Of a stretch of DNA of 6,560 nucleotides, positions 1-5,277 are shown one piece after another. The DNA is taken from assembly GCA_027011835.1 (NCBI GenBank), contig JALUZN010000388.1, forward strand, positions 1 through 6,560. Direction: 5' to 3'. Positions within the stretch are counted from its first letter, which is position 1; every line of letters begins with the position of its first letter. This DNA is from Draconibacterium sp. Its GTDB lineage: Bacteria > Bacteroidota > Bacteroidia > Bacteroidales > Prolixibacteraceae. Below the pieces are notes generated by a model. It searched no databases. It had not been told where the DNA came from and saw only the letters and a program-made list of their open reading frames with translations. A program made the position numbers and the translations under genes.

Positions 1-43
1 CGAAGAAATTTATCTGAGGTGTTTTGTCTTGTTTTCCAACCAT
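1..43 (-). CDS. Transposase N-terminus, partial (IS5-like)
   Basis: Reading the minus strand from ATG at 43-41 gives 14 codons, MVGKQDKTPQINFF, before the sequence ends. From memory, this resembles the opening of a group of Bacteroidota IS5-family transposases that begin M-(L/I/V)-G-K followed by a polar stretch, then Gln/Asn and a hydrophobic pair. Those proteins carry a DDE nuclease domain that would lie outside the window. AAGCTTGCAGGT just upstream of the start could serve as a weak ribosome binding region. The assignment is a resemblance call on very few residues. The support is the context: non-coding sequence upstream, then an abruptly truncated host gene. Confidence 0.5.
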   Translation of the reverse strand, partial: MVGKQDKTPQINFF

Positions 44-150
44 ACCTGCAAGCTTTTTTACGAATTTACACAATACCTTGCAAATTAAAAAACTAACAAA
101 AAGAGTTTATCAACTGATTATCAACAATCTAGTGTATTTTTCAGGTTTGA
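1..150 (-). mobile_element. End of an insertion sequence (probably IS5-type), 5' side, cut by window edge
   Basis: This stretch has no plus-strand gene, and on the minus strand it looks like the upstream end of an IS: about 107 nt of AT-rich non-coding sequence leading into a transposase start codon at 43-41. The inner limit is inferred. A ferredoxin reading frame is intact from 151 rightward, and a stop (TGA, 148-150) lies directly left of it, so foreign DNA begins at or near 150. If CTAA at 151-154 is a target duplication, as IS5 itself makes, the element's tip would read TCAAACCTGAAAAATACAC on the minus strand. I cannot see the other end, so the inverted repeat and duplication are untested. 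Family assignment rests on the transposase N-terminus only. Confidence 0.55.
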
Positions 151-393
151 CTAAATAAGTTCTCGTTTTATAAAATACAGCTGGATGCCAACAGTTGCAA
201 AGATTGCGGGCTGTGCGACAGTGCCTGTTACATGACAAGCATTGACAAACAAAAGTTTAGCTTGTATAAACCCGGAATGACCGACCCTGCCGAGAATTTT
301 AGTTGTTCGAAATGTTTGGAGTGTGTCTCGGTTTGCCCAAATGGAAGTTTGACATTTAAAAAGAAAACGCTTTCTTTAAGAGCCAAAGAATAA
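151..393 (+). pseudogene. 4Fe-4S ferredoxin-type protein, C-terminal remnant
   Basis: This open frame of 80 codons ends at TAA 391-393 but has no ATG, GTG or TTG before the first cluster motif, and an in-frame TGA sits at 148-150. It encodes two complete [4Fe-4S] motifs. The first is C-x2-C-x2-C-x3-C (SCKDCGLCDSAC, codons from 193), where Tyr replaces the usual Pro after the fourth Cys. The second is C-x2-C-x2-C-x3-C-P (CSKCLECVSVCP, near 304-339). The stretch before the first motif (FSFYKIQLD) resembles the link between a membrane part and the ferredoxin tail in NapH/NosR-like or similar membrane electron carriers. I infer that the missing 5' part encoded such a region and was separated by the IS at 1-150. 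A reinitiated short protein from ATG 232 would lose the first cluster and is unlikely to work. Confidence 0.7.
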
Positions 394-439
394 ACAAATT
401 GATAACTTAATTGGTTATTGAAATAATAAAATAAATAAA

Positions 440-958
440 ATGGAAAAGATTAAAAAGTTAGCAGTAGTGGCAATTGCATTGGCTATGCTGGGTGCAGGTT
501 GTTCGAATGGAACTGCAAAAACAGAAAACAGTGACAAAAAAACAGATGAAAATGTTGTTGCAAAATCGGTAAAAACAGATACAAATTCGGAGAAAAAAGC
601 AATACATCTTACTGCTGCCGAATTTAAAACCAAGGTTTTTAATTACGAAAAAAATAAAGAGTGGAAATACGAAGGCGATAAACCTTGTATTATCGACTTT
701 TATGCCGACTGGTGTGGCCCGTGTAAACGAGTAGCTCCAATTTTAGAAGAGCTTGCAAAAGAGTACGATGGGAAAATTATAGTGTATAAAATAAATACCG
801 AGAAAGAGCGTGAGCTGGCATCGGCATTTGGTATTAGAAGCATTCCGTCGTTGTTGTTTGTGCCGGTAAAGGGACAGCCACAAATGGCACAGGGAGCTTT
901 ACCAAAAGAGCAGTTTGTTAAAGTTATAAACGAATTTTTGCTGAAAGAGCAGAAGTAA
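440..958 (+). CDS. Thioredoxin-fold lipoprotein, cell envelope
   Basis: A 172-residue thioredoxin-fold protein, probably a thiol-disulfide reductase or oxidoreductase on the periplasmic side of the envelope. Residues 1-20 form a lipoprotein signal peptide (Lys-rich start, hydrophobic core, then LGAGC with lipidated Cys21; Leu is at -4 rather than the usual -3). Residues 22-54 are a Lys/Thr/Asp/Asn-rich flexible linker. The thioredoxin domain covers about 56-170. It has active site W-C-G-P-C (Cys92, Cys95), the buried Asp86 six residues before the first Cys as in thioredoxin, and the cis-Pro loop SIPS (Pro136). WCGPC is the classic thioredoxin sequence, so a reducing or broad thioredoxin-like role is more likely than a cytochrome-c-specific one. 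The start ATG follows an A-rich run with no Shine-Dalgarno. No promoter was found in the 46 bases separating it from the ferredoxin remnant, so it may once have been co-transcribed with that gene. A strong terminator follows. Confidence 0.88.
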   Translation: MEKIKKLAVVAIALAMLGAGCSNGTAKTENSDKKTDENVVAKSVKTDTNSEKKAIHLTAAEFKTKVFNYEKNKEWKYEGDKPCIIDFYADWCGPCKRVAPILEELAKEYDGKIIVYKINTEKERELASAFGIRSIPSLLFVPVKGQPQMAQGALPKEQFVKVINEFLLKEQK

Positions 959-980
959 TTTTAGAGAACTGCCAACCCCG

Positions 981-1038
981 TAAAACGAGCTGTTTTAGGA
1001 AGGAAGGAGATTTTACGCAAAATCTCCTTCCTTTTTTT
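981..1038 (+). terminator. Intrinsic terminator after the thioredoxin lipoprotein gene
   Basis: The main stem is 1000-1014 paired with 1019-1033 (AAGGAAGGAGATTTT against its complement), 15 bp with a four-base ACGC loop, and it runs directly into seven T (1032-1038). A smaller hairpin, TAAAAC/GTTTTA with loop GAGCT (981-997), lies immediately before it. The stem length, tight loop and T run make this the clearest terminator in the window. It separates the lipoprotein gene from the ribosomal protein unit. Confidence 0.92.
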
Positions 1039-1131
1039 ATTGTGCAAAAGACTTGATTCAGTACGGCATTATAAGGTTAATTTGGTATTAATCTTAATAA
1101 ATTACAAATTGGTTTAAAAAGAAACATATAA

Positions 1132-1162
1132 TTTGCTAATCTTTTAAAAATAACTACTTTTG
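1132..1162 (+). promoter_or_regulatory. Bacteroidota-type promoter for rplU-rpmA
   Basis: The -33 box TTTG lies at 1132-1135 and the -7 box TACTTTTG (consensus TAnnTTTG) at 1155-1162. The 19-base spacer is within the usual range for the primary sigma factor of this phylum. Transcription should begin about 5-8 bases downstream, near 1168-1170, giving a leader of about 80 nt before rplU. The 90 bases upstream are very AT-rich, as expected for a strong ribosomal-protein promoter. Confidence 0.85.
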
Positions 1163-1178
1163 CAGTCCAAAAAATAAT

Positions 1179-1225
1179 CCGTTCAGGCAAAAAAAGAGGA
1201 AAGAACGTTGTTTCCCGCCTGCCGG
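1179..1225 (+). promoter_or_regulatory. Structured 5' leader of rplU (possible r-protein autoregulation)
   Basis: The leader can fold into one long interrupted hairpin with three helices. CCG 1179-1181 pairs with CGG 1223-1225, CAGGC 1184-1188 with GCCTG 1217-1221, and GGAAA 1198-1202 with TTTCC 1211-1215. Between the second and third helices there is an asymmetric purine-rich internal loop (AAAAAAAGA opposite a single C), and the apical loop is GAACGTTG. The fold ends 22 bases before the rplU ATG and has no T run, so it is not a terminator. Ribosomal-protein operons are often controlled by the protein binding its own leader. Whether L21 or L27 binds here is inference, and I do not recognise a named RNA family. 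Confidence 0.5.
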
Positions 1226-1247
1226 TGTAAACTTAAAAATTGAAATT

Positions 1248-1559
1248 ATGTACGCGATTGTAGAGATTGCCGGACAGCAATTCAAAGTAGAAAAAGAGAA
1301 AAAGCTTTTTGTACACCGATTAGATGCTGAGCAAGGCGATTCGTTAGATTTTGAGAAAGTTTTACTGGTTGACAACGATGGCAAAGTAGCTGTTGGAACA
1401 CCAACCGTAAAAGGTGCAAAAGTAACAGCCAAAGTGCTGGAACATGTAAAAGGTGATAAAGTAATTGTTTTCAAAAAGAAAAGAAGAAAAGGTTACAAAA
1501 AGAAAAACGGTCACCGTCAGCTGTTCACTCAAATTCAAGTAGAAAACATTGTTGGATAA
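1248..1559 (+). CDS. rplU: 50S ribosomal protein L21
   Basis: Protein L21 of the large ribosomal subunit, which binds 23S rRNA. At 103 residues it has the standard family length. It opens with the characteristic MYAIVEIAGQQFKV, has the small beta-barrel region (for example VLLVDNDGKVAVGTPTVKGA, about 38-57), and ends with the family signature segment KKKRRKGYKKKNGHRQ (about 76-91) followed by a short C-terminal strand (TQIQVENIVG). It is first in a two-gene unit with rpmA, 15 bases apart, driven by the promoter at 1132-1162 and a folded leader. The start is fixed by the conserved MYAIV N-terminus. There is no Shine-Dalgarno sequence (AAAAATTGAAATT precedes the ATG). Unlike some Bacteroidota L21 proteins it has no C-terminal extension here; that extension is on the next gene product. 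Confidence 0.98.
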   Translation: MYAIVEIAGQQFKVEKEKKLFVHRLDAEQGDSLDFEKVLLVDNDGKVAVGTPTVKGAKVTAKVLEHVKGDKVIVFKKKRRKGYKKKNGHRQLFTQIQVENIVG

Positions 1560-1574
1560 TTAAAAACATTTACC

Positions 1575-2141
1575 ATGGCTCATAAGAAAGGTGTAGGTAG
1601 TTCGAAAAACGGACGCGAATCGGAAAGTAAACGACTGGGTGTAAAAATTTACGGTGGTCAGTTTGCAAAAGCTGGTAATATTTTAATTCGCCAGCGAGGA
1701 ACAAAACATTATCCGGGTGAAAATGTAGGAATGGGTAAAGATCATACTCTTTTTGCATTAATCGACGGAACTGTTGTATTTAAAAAGAAGAGAAAAAATC
1801 GTTCATACGTATCGGTTGCTCCTGTTGTTGATGTAGCAGTTGCAGAAGCTCCTGCTAAAAAAACAGCTGCTCCGAAAGTTGAAGAGGTAAAAGCTGAAGT
1901 TAAAAAAGAGGCGCCAAAAGCTGCTCCTAAGAAAACAGAAGCTAAAGGCGACGATTTGAAAAAACTGGAAGGTGTAGGACCAAAACTGGCTGAAATTTTA
2001 AACGAAGCCGGAATTGCAACTTATGCTGACCTGGCCGGTACTTCAATCGAAAAGATGAAAGAAATTCTGGAAGCTGCAGGAAGCCGTTATGCTTCTAAAG
2101 ACCCGGCTCCATGGATTGAACAAGCCAAATCAATGGCTTAA
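1575..2141 (+). CDS. rpmA: 50S ribosomal protein L27 with C-terminal helix-hairpin-helix extension
   Basis: Residues 1-85 are a complete L27, the large-subunit protein whose N-terminal tail reaches the peptidyl-transferase centre. It starts MAHKKGVGSSKNGRES, with the conserved core QFAKAGNILIRQRGTKHYPG and VGMGKDHTLFAL, and has no cleavable Firmicutes-type leader. L27 is normally about 85 residues, but this protein has 188. Residues 86-125 form a low-complexity Ala/Lys/Pro/Glu linker. Residues 127-188 form a helix-hairpin-helix type domain (LKKLEGVGPKLAEIL at 128-142, then YADLAGTSIEKMKEIL at 150-165, ending near PAPWIEQAKSMA). Such GVGPK hairpins usually contact nucleic acid, so the tail may bind rRNA or DNA, though that is inference. 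The frame is uninterrupted and codon style is uniform, so the fusion looks real. It is the second gene after rplU and is followed by a terminator. Confidence 0.96.
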   Translation: MAHKKGVGSSKNGRESESKRLGVKIYGGQFAKAGNILIRQRGTKHYPGENVGMGKDHTLFALIDGTVVFKKKRKNRSYVSVAPVVDVAVAEAPAKKTAAPKVEEVKAEVKKEAPKAAPKKTEAKGDDLKKLEGVGPKLAEILNEAGIATYADLAGTSIEKMKEILEAAGSRYASKDPAPWIEQAKSMA

Positions 2142-2185
2142 TATCGAAAAGAATTTTTAGGATTTTATTCCTTTAAAAGATAGTG

Positions 2186-2219
2186 AAAAACTCTTGTTGG
2201 AAACAGCAGGAGTTTTTTT
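2186..2219 (+). terminator. Intrinsic terminator after rpmA
   Basis: AAAAACTC (2186-2193) pairs with GAGTTTTT (2210-2217). A small inner helix TGTT/AACA (2195-2198 with 2202-2205) closes a GGA loop, with an asymmetric bulge between the two helices. Seven T run through 2213-2219. It closes the rplU-rpmA unit 45 bases after the stop codon. Confidence 0.75.
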
Positions 2220-2245
2220 ATGAGCTATACTCTCATTTTTCCCTC

Positions 2246-2271
2246 TATTCTTGAACAAAAATATATTCTTG
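2246..2271 (+). promoter_or_regulatory. Possible weak promoter for the beta-barrel gene
   Basis: The octamer TATTCTTG occurs twice, at 2246-2253 and 2264-2271, 18 bases apart. Each is one base off the -7 consensus TAnnTTTG. No TTTG lies at the expected distance upstream of either copy. Since rpmA ends in a terminator, the barrel gene at 2319 needs its own promoter somewhere in 2220-2318, and this is the best candidate I can find. Confidence 0.3.
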
Positions 2272-2318
2272 TTGTTTCTACAAATAGTATTAATCCTAAA
2301 TTATAAAGAAACAACATT

Positions 2319-2894
2319 ATGAAAAAGTATTTTCTATTATTTGGTTTAATTATTTTTGGACTTGCGAGTGCAAATGCACAAGTTGAAATTAAAGGTTTAA
2401 TTGGCACAAACTTCTCCAAACTTAGTGGATCTCATGATGGTAAAACATTTTCGGGAAGAGCGGGTTACCAATTTGGAGGCGGCTTATTAATTGGTGATAA
2501 ATTTTATGTCGAGCCGGGAATTCAGTTTGGAAGAAGTTCCCGAACAATTACGGAGAGTTCAACCAATATCGATTTCGACCAAAATTTTGTAAAAATTCCT
2601 GTTTATGCAGGTTATCATCTGCTGGGTGCTGAAAGTGATGTGTTTGCATTACGCGTTTTTGCCGGTCCGGCTGTTTCAATTCAAGGGAAAGTTACAAAAG
2701 GCAGCGAGCAAATAGGGAAAGATGACATTAAAAAAGCAATTTGGGCTGTCGATGGAGGCGTTGGGTTAGATGTTCTTTTCCTCTTTGTTGAAGTGAACTA
2801 CGAACACTCATTCTCCGATCATTTTGTAAATGGCGAGTCAGATTCGAAACATTCAGCTTTTATTATTAACGCCGGTGTTCACTTCGATTTTTAA
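2319..2894 (+). CDS. Outer membrane beta-barrel protein, PorT-like
   Basis: A 191-residue exported protein predicted to form a small outer-membrane beta-barrel of the PorT / OMP_b-brl_2 type that is abundant in Bacteroidota. Residues 1-20 are a signal peptidase I signal (MKKYFLLFGLIIFGLASANA, with A-N-A before Gln21). The mature part is a series of short strands with alternating residues and Gly turns: VEIKGLIGTNFSKL, GYQFGGGLLIGDKFYVEPGIQF, FVKIPVYAGYHLL, FALRVFAGPAVSI and LFLFVEVNYEHSF. It ends in GVHFDF with a terminal Phe, as expected for recognition by the BAM insertion machinery. The loop around 122-136 and the region around 168-177 are more polar, fitting surface loops. It stands alone between two terminators. 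Family proteins have varied or unknown roles, so no specific substrate or partner can be assigned. Confidence 0.82.
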   Translation: MKKYFLLFGLIIFGLASANAQVEIKGLIGTNFSKLSGSHDGKTFSGRAGYQFGGGLLIGDKFYVEPGIQFGRSSRTITESSTNIDFDQNFVKIPVYAGYHLLGAESDVFALRVFAGPAVSIQGKVTKGSEQIGKDDIKKAIWAVDGGVGLDVLFLFVEVNYEHSFSDHFVNGESDSKHSAFIINAGVHFDF

Positions 2895-2919
2895 TCGCTC
2901 TTTTATCATAAATAAATAG

Positions 2920-2960
2920 AATAAAATCACTTTATCGGTTATCGGTAAAGTGATTTTATT
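2920..2960 (+). terminator. Hairpin terminator after the beta-barrel gene
   Basis: AATAAAATCACTTTA (2920-2934) pairs perfectly with 2946-2960, a 15-bp stem with loop TCGGTTATCGG. The 3' arm ends in TTTTATTT, which acts as a poor but usable T run. It lies 25 bases after the stop of the barrel gene and well before serS. Terminator function is inferred from position and stem strength. Confidence 0.65.
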
Positions 2961-3043
2961 TGCCGCTAATTTTAAACAGTGTTAAGTTCGTTTGTTATTG
3001 CGAAAAAAATCCCAACTCGCATAAATCAATAAAATTCATTTAT

Positions 3044-3051
3044 TAGCTTTG
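3044..3051 (+). promoter_or_regulatory. -7 promoter element for serS-lipA-lipB
   Basis: TAGCTTTG matches the TAnnTTTG -7 consensus exactly and sits 25 bases before the serS ATG, giving a short leader. No TTTG is present at the expected -33 position (about 3019-3024 reads GCATAA), so only half the promoter is recognisable. Confidence 0.55.
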
Positions 3052-3076
3052 CGCTTTCAACTAAAAATTAAACAAA

Positions 3077-4351
3077 ATGCTTAATCTGAGATTTATTCAA
3101 GACAACCCGGAACTGGTTATCGAAAAATTAAAGAAGAGAAATTTCGATGCGTCGGAGATTGTAAAAAACATACTTGACCTTTACAAACAAAAAAACCGGT
3201 TGCAAGGGCAGGCCGACCAGGCAAAAGCCGAAATGAATAAAATATCGAAAGAGATTGGAATCCTTTTTCGCGAAGGAAAAGCCGACGAGGCAAATGCTGC
3301 CAAAACACGTACCTCGGAAATAAAAGAGAGCATTAAACAGTTTGATATTGATTTTGCTGAAATTGAGAAAAAAGTGTTCGACCTGCAGGTGCAACTTCCC
3401 AACCTTCCGCACGATTCGGTTGTGCCCGGGAAAGGCGAAGACGATAACGAAATTGTAAAAATAGTTGGAACCATTCCCGAAATGGATGCGAATGCTCTTC
3501 CCCATTGGGAGTTGGCGCAAAAATACAACCTTATTGATTTTGAACTGGGAGTAAAATTAACCGGAGCCGGATTCCCCGTTTACCGTGGAAAAGGCGCACG
3601 TTTGCAACGAGCTCTAATTAGCTTTTTCCTCGACCAGGCACGCGAAGCCGGTTACGAAGAGATTCAGCCACCACTGATGGTGAACGAAGCTTCGGCATAC
3701 GGAACCGGGCAGTTGCCCGATAAAGAGGGACAAATGTACCACGACGCGACCGATAATTTGTATATGATTCCGACTGCCGAAGTACCGGTAACAAATATCT
3801 ATCGCGATGTAATTTTAGATGCAAAAGATTTGCCTTTTAAAAATACGGCATACAGCTCGTGCTTTCGCCGCGAAGCCGGTTCGTACGGGAAAGATGTGCG
3901 TGGCTTAAACCGTCTGCATCAATTCGATAAAGTGGAAATTGTGCAAGTTGCTCACCCCGACGAGTCGTATAAAATACTCGATAAAATGGTAGCTCATGTT
4001 GCCCAACTTGTTGAAAAACTAGAACTGCCCTACCGGATTTTGCGCTTGTGTGGTGGCGACATAGGTTTTACTTCGGCACTAACTTACGATTTCGAAGTCT
4101 TTTCGGCAGCACAGGAGAAATGGCTCGAAGTAAGTTCGGTTTCTAATTTCGAATCGTTTCAGGCTAACCGGTTAAAACTACGTTTCCGCGAAGAGGGTGT
4201 TAAAAAACCGCAAATTGCACATACATTAAACGGAAGTGCTTTGGCTTTGCCCCGAATTGTAGCAGCTCTTTTAGAAAACAATCAAACCCCGGAAGGTATT
4301 AAAATCCCGAAAGTTCTGGTTCCGTATACCGGATTCGATATTATAGATTAG
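3077..4351 (+). CDS. serS: Seryl-tRNA synthetase
   Basis: Cytosolic class II aminoacyl-tRNA synthetase that charges tRNA-Ser (and tRNA-Sec where present) with serine using ATP. Its 424 residues match the bacterial family. Residues 1 to about 110 form the N-terminal antiparallel coiled-coil arm that grips the long variable arm of tRNA-Ser (heptad-like, Lys/Glu rich, starting MLNLRFIQDNPELV). The catalytic core follows. Motif 1 surrounds GAGFPVYRGKGARLQRAL (163-180), the serine-binding TAE loop is at 233-235 (IPTAEVP), motif 2 is FRREAGSYGKDVRGLNRLHQ (263-282) leading into FDKVE, and motif 3 is HTLNGSALALPRIVAALLE (382-400). All key residues are intact. It heads a unit with lipA, which starts two bases after its stop. 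The start is set by the conserved MLNLRFI N-terminus. Confidence 0.98.
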   Translation: MLNLRFIQDNPELVIEKLKKRNFDASEIVKNILDLYKQKNRLQGQADQAKAEMNKISKEIGILFREGKADEANAAKTRTSEIKESIKQFDIDFAEIEKKVFDLQVQLPNLPHDSVVPGKGEDDNEIVKIVGTIPEMDANALPHWELAQKYNLIDFELGVKLTGAGFPVYRGKGARLQRALISFFLDQAREAGYEEIQPPLMVNEASAYGTGQLPDKEGQMYHDATDNLYMIPTAEVPVTNIYRDVILDAKDLPFKNTAYSSCFRREAGSYGKDVRGLNRLHQFDKVEIVQVAHPDESYKILDKMVAHVAQLVEKLELPYRILRLCGGDIGFTSALTYDFEVFSAAQEKWLEVSSVSNFESFQANRLKLRFREEGVKKPQIAHTLNGSALALPRIVAALLENNQTPEGIKIPKVLVPYTGFDIID

Positions 4352-4353
4352 TT

Positions 4354-5217
4354 ATGGCACACGAGTTAAAAGAGCGCCAACGACTTCCGAAATGGATGAA
4401 AATGAAAATGCCGAAAGGCGAGAGCTATTCGAAAGTTAAAAATTTGGTCGATAAGCACGGACTGCACACCATTTGTACAAGTGGAAATTGTCCGAACATT
4501 GGCGAATGTTGGAACCGTGGAACTGCTACTTTTATGATACTCGGCGACATTTGTACGCGCAGTTGTAAATTTTGTGCCGTAAAAACCGGAAAACCTCTTG
4601 CCCCCGATTTAAATGAACCGCAGAAATTGGCCGAATCGGTAAAAATTATGGGCGTAAAGCATTGTGTAATTACGTCGGTCGACCGCGACGATTTAGACGA
4701 CCAGGGTGCCGGAATTTGGGCGCGTACAATTACCGAAGTAAAGCAACTGAATCCCGATACAAAAATTGAGGTTCTTGTTCCCGACTTCAGTGGAAATACC
4801 GAAAGAATGCAGCAGGTTATTGATGCCCGCCCCGATGTTATTTCGCACAACCTCGAAACGTGCGAGCGACTTACACCGGCAATTCGTTCGGCTGCAAAAT
4901 ACCGTCGCAGTTTAGAAGTAATAAAATATATTGCCCAAAATTTTACTGTGGCAAAATCGGGAATTATGCTCGGGCTGGGCGAAACCCACGATGAAATTTT
5001 ACAAACAATGGACGATTTGTTGGCAGCAGGCTGCAAGGTAATGACCATTGGACAATATCTGGCTCCTACATTGGAGCATCTGCCGGTGGTAGAATACATT
5101 CACCCCGACCGGTTTGCCGAATACAAAAAAATAGGACTGGAAAAAGGATTTTCGTTTGTCGAGAGTTCGCCGTTGGTACGCAGTTCGTACCGCGCCGAAG
5201 AACATGTTACTGCATAA
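4354..5217 (+). CDS. lipA: Lipoyl synthase
   Basis: Radical SAM enzyme that inserts sulphur at C6 and C8 of a protein-bound octanoyl group, completing the lipoyl cofactor of pyruvate and 2-oxoglutarate dehydrogenases and the glycine cleavage system. Its 287 residues match the family. The auxiliary cluster motif C-x4-C-x5-C is Cys41, Cys46, Cys52 (CTSGNCPNIGECW). The radical SAM motif C-x3-C-x2-C is Cys67, Cys71, Cys74 (CTRSCKFC). The C-terminal R-S-S-Y (276-279), whose first Ser coordinates the auxiliary cluster, is present, as are VTSVDRDDL and SHNLETC. All expected ligands are intact, so the enzyme should be active. It begins two bases after the serS stop, so translation is probably coupled, and lipB follows 60 bases later. 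The start MAHELKERQRLPKW fits the family. Confidence 0.98.
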   Translation: MAHELKERQRLPKWMKMKMPKGESYSKVKNLVDKHGLHTICTSGNCPNIGECWNRGTATFMILGDICTRSCKFCAVKTGKPLAPDLNEPQKLAESVKIMGVKHCVITSVDRDDLDDQGAGIWARTITEVKQLNPDTKIEVLVPDFSGNTERMQQVIDARPDVISHNLETCERLTPAIRSAAKYRRSLEVIKYIAQNFTVAKSGIMLGLGETHDEILQTMDDLLAAGCKVMTIGQYLAPTLEHLPVVEYIHPDRFAEYKKIGLEKGFSFVESSPLVRSSYRAEEHVTA

Positions 5218-5277
5218 GAAAACCCAAACCTCAATCTTCCAGCAGGAGGAGAAAAGGAACAACTAAAAAATAAAGCT

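Noticed and set aside
232..393. Short ferredoxin starting at the internal ATG 232
   Set aside because: It would lose all of the first cluster motif and keep only one, and it lacks start signals. The remnant reading is simpler.
394..439. GATAAC/GGTTATT inverted repeat as a terminator or operator between the ferredoxin remnant and the lipoprotein gene
   Set aside because: The stem is only 5-6 AT-rich pairs with no T run, well within chance for such AT-rich DNA.
415..633. Minus-strand frame of 72 codons with a hydrophobic, membrane-like product
   Set aside because: The hydrophobicity comes from reading A-rich lipoprotein signal and linker codons in antisense. It has no independent support.
1154..1474. 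Minus-strand frame of 106 codons across rplU and its leader
   Set aside because: It overlaps the promoter and a highly conserved ribosomal gene, and its product is low-complexity Ser/Thr/Phe sequence.
3128..3528. Two overlapping minus-strand frames (115 and 130 codons) inside serS
   Set aside because: Both lie antisense to the coiled-coil arm of SerS. They arise from its biased Lys/Glu/Ala codons and show no domain or signal.
4425..5099. Long open frame of 224 codons on the minus strand across lipA
   Set aside because: It is a shadow of the strongly conserved lipA frame. The translation is Ser/Thr/Cys-rich with no recognisable domain, and there is no promoter or start context.
5244..5277. 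Small gene translated from the AGGAGG before lipB
   Set aside because: There is no ATG, GTG or TTG at a usable distance after the motif before stops or the lipB start itself.
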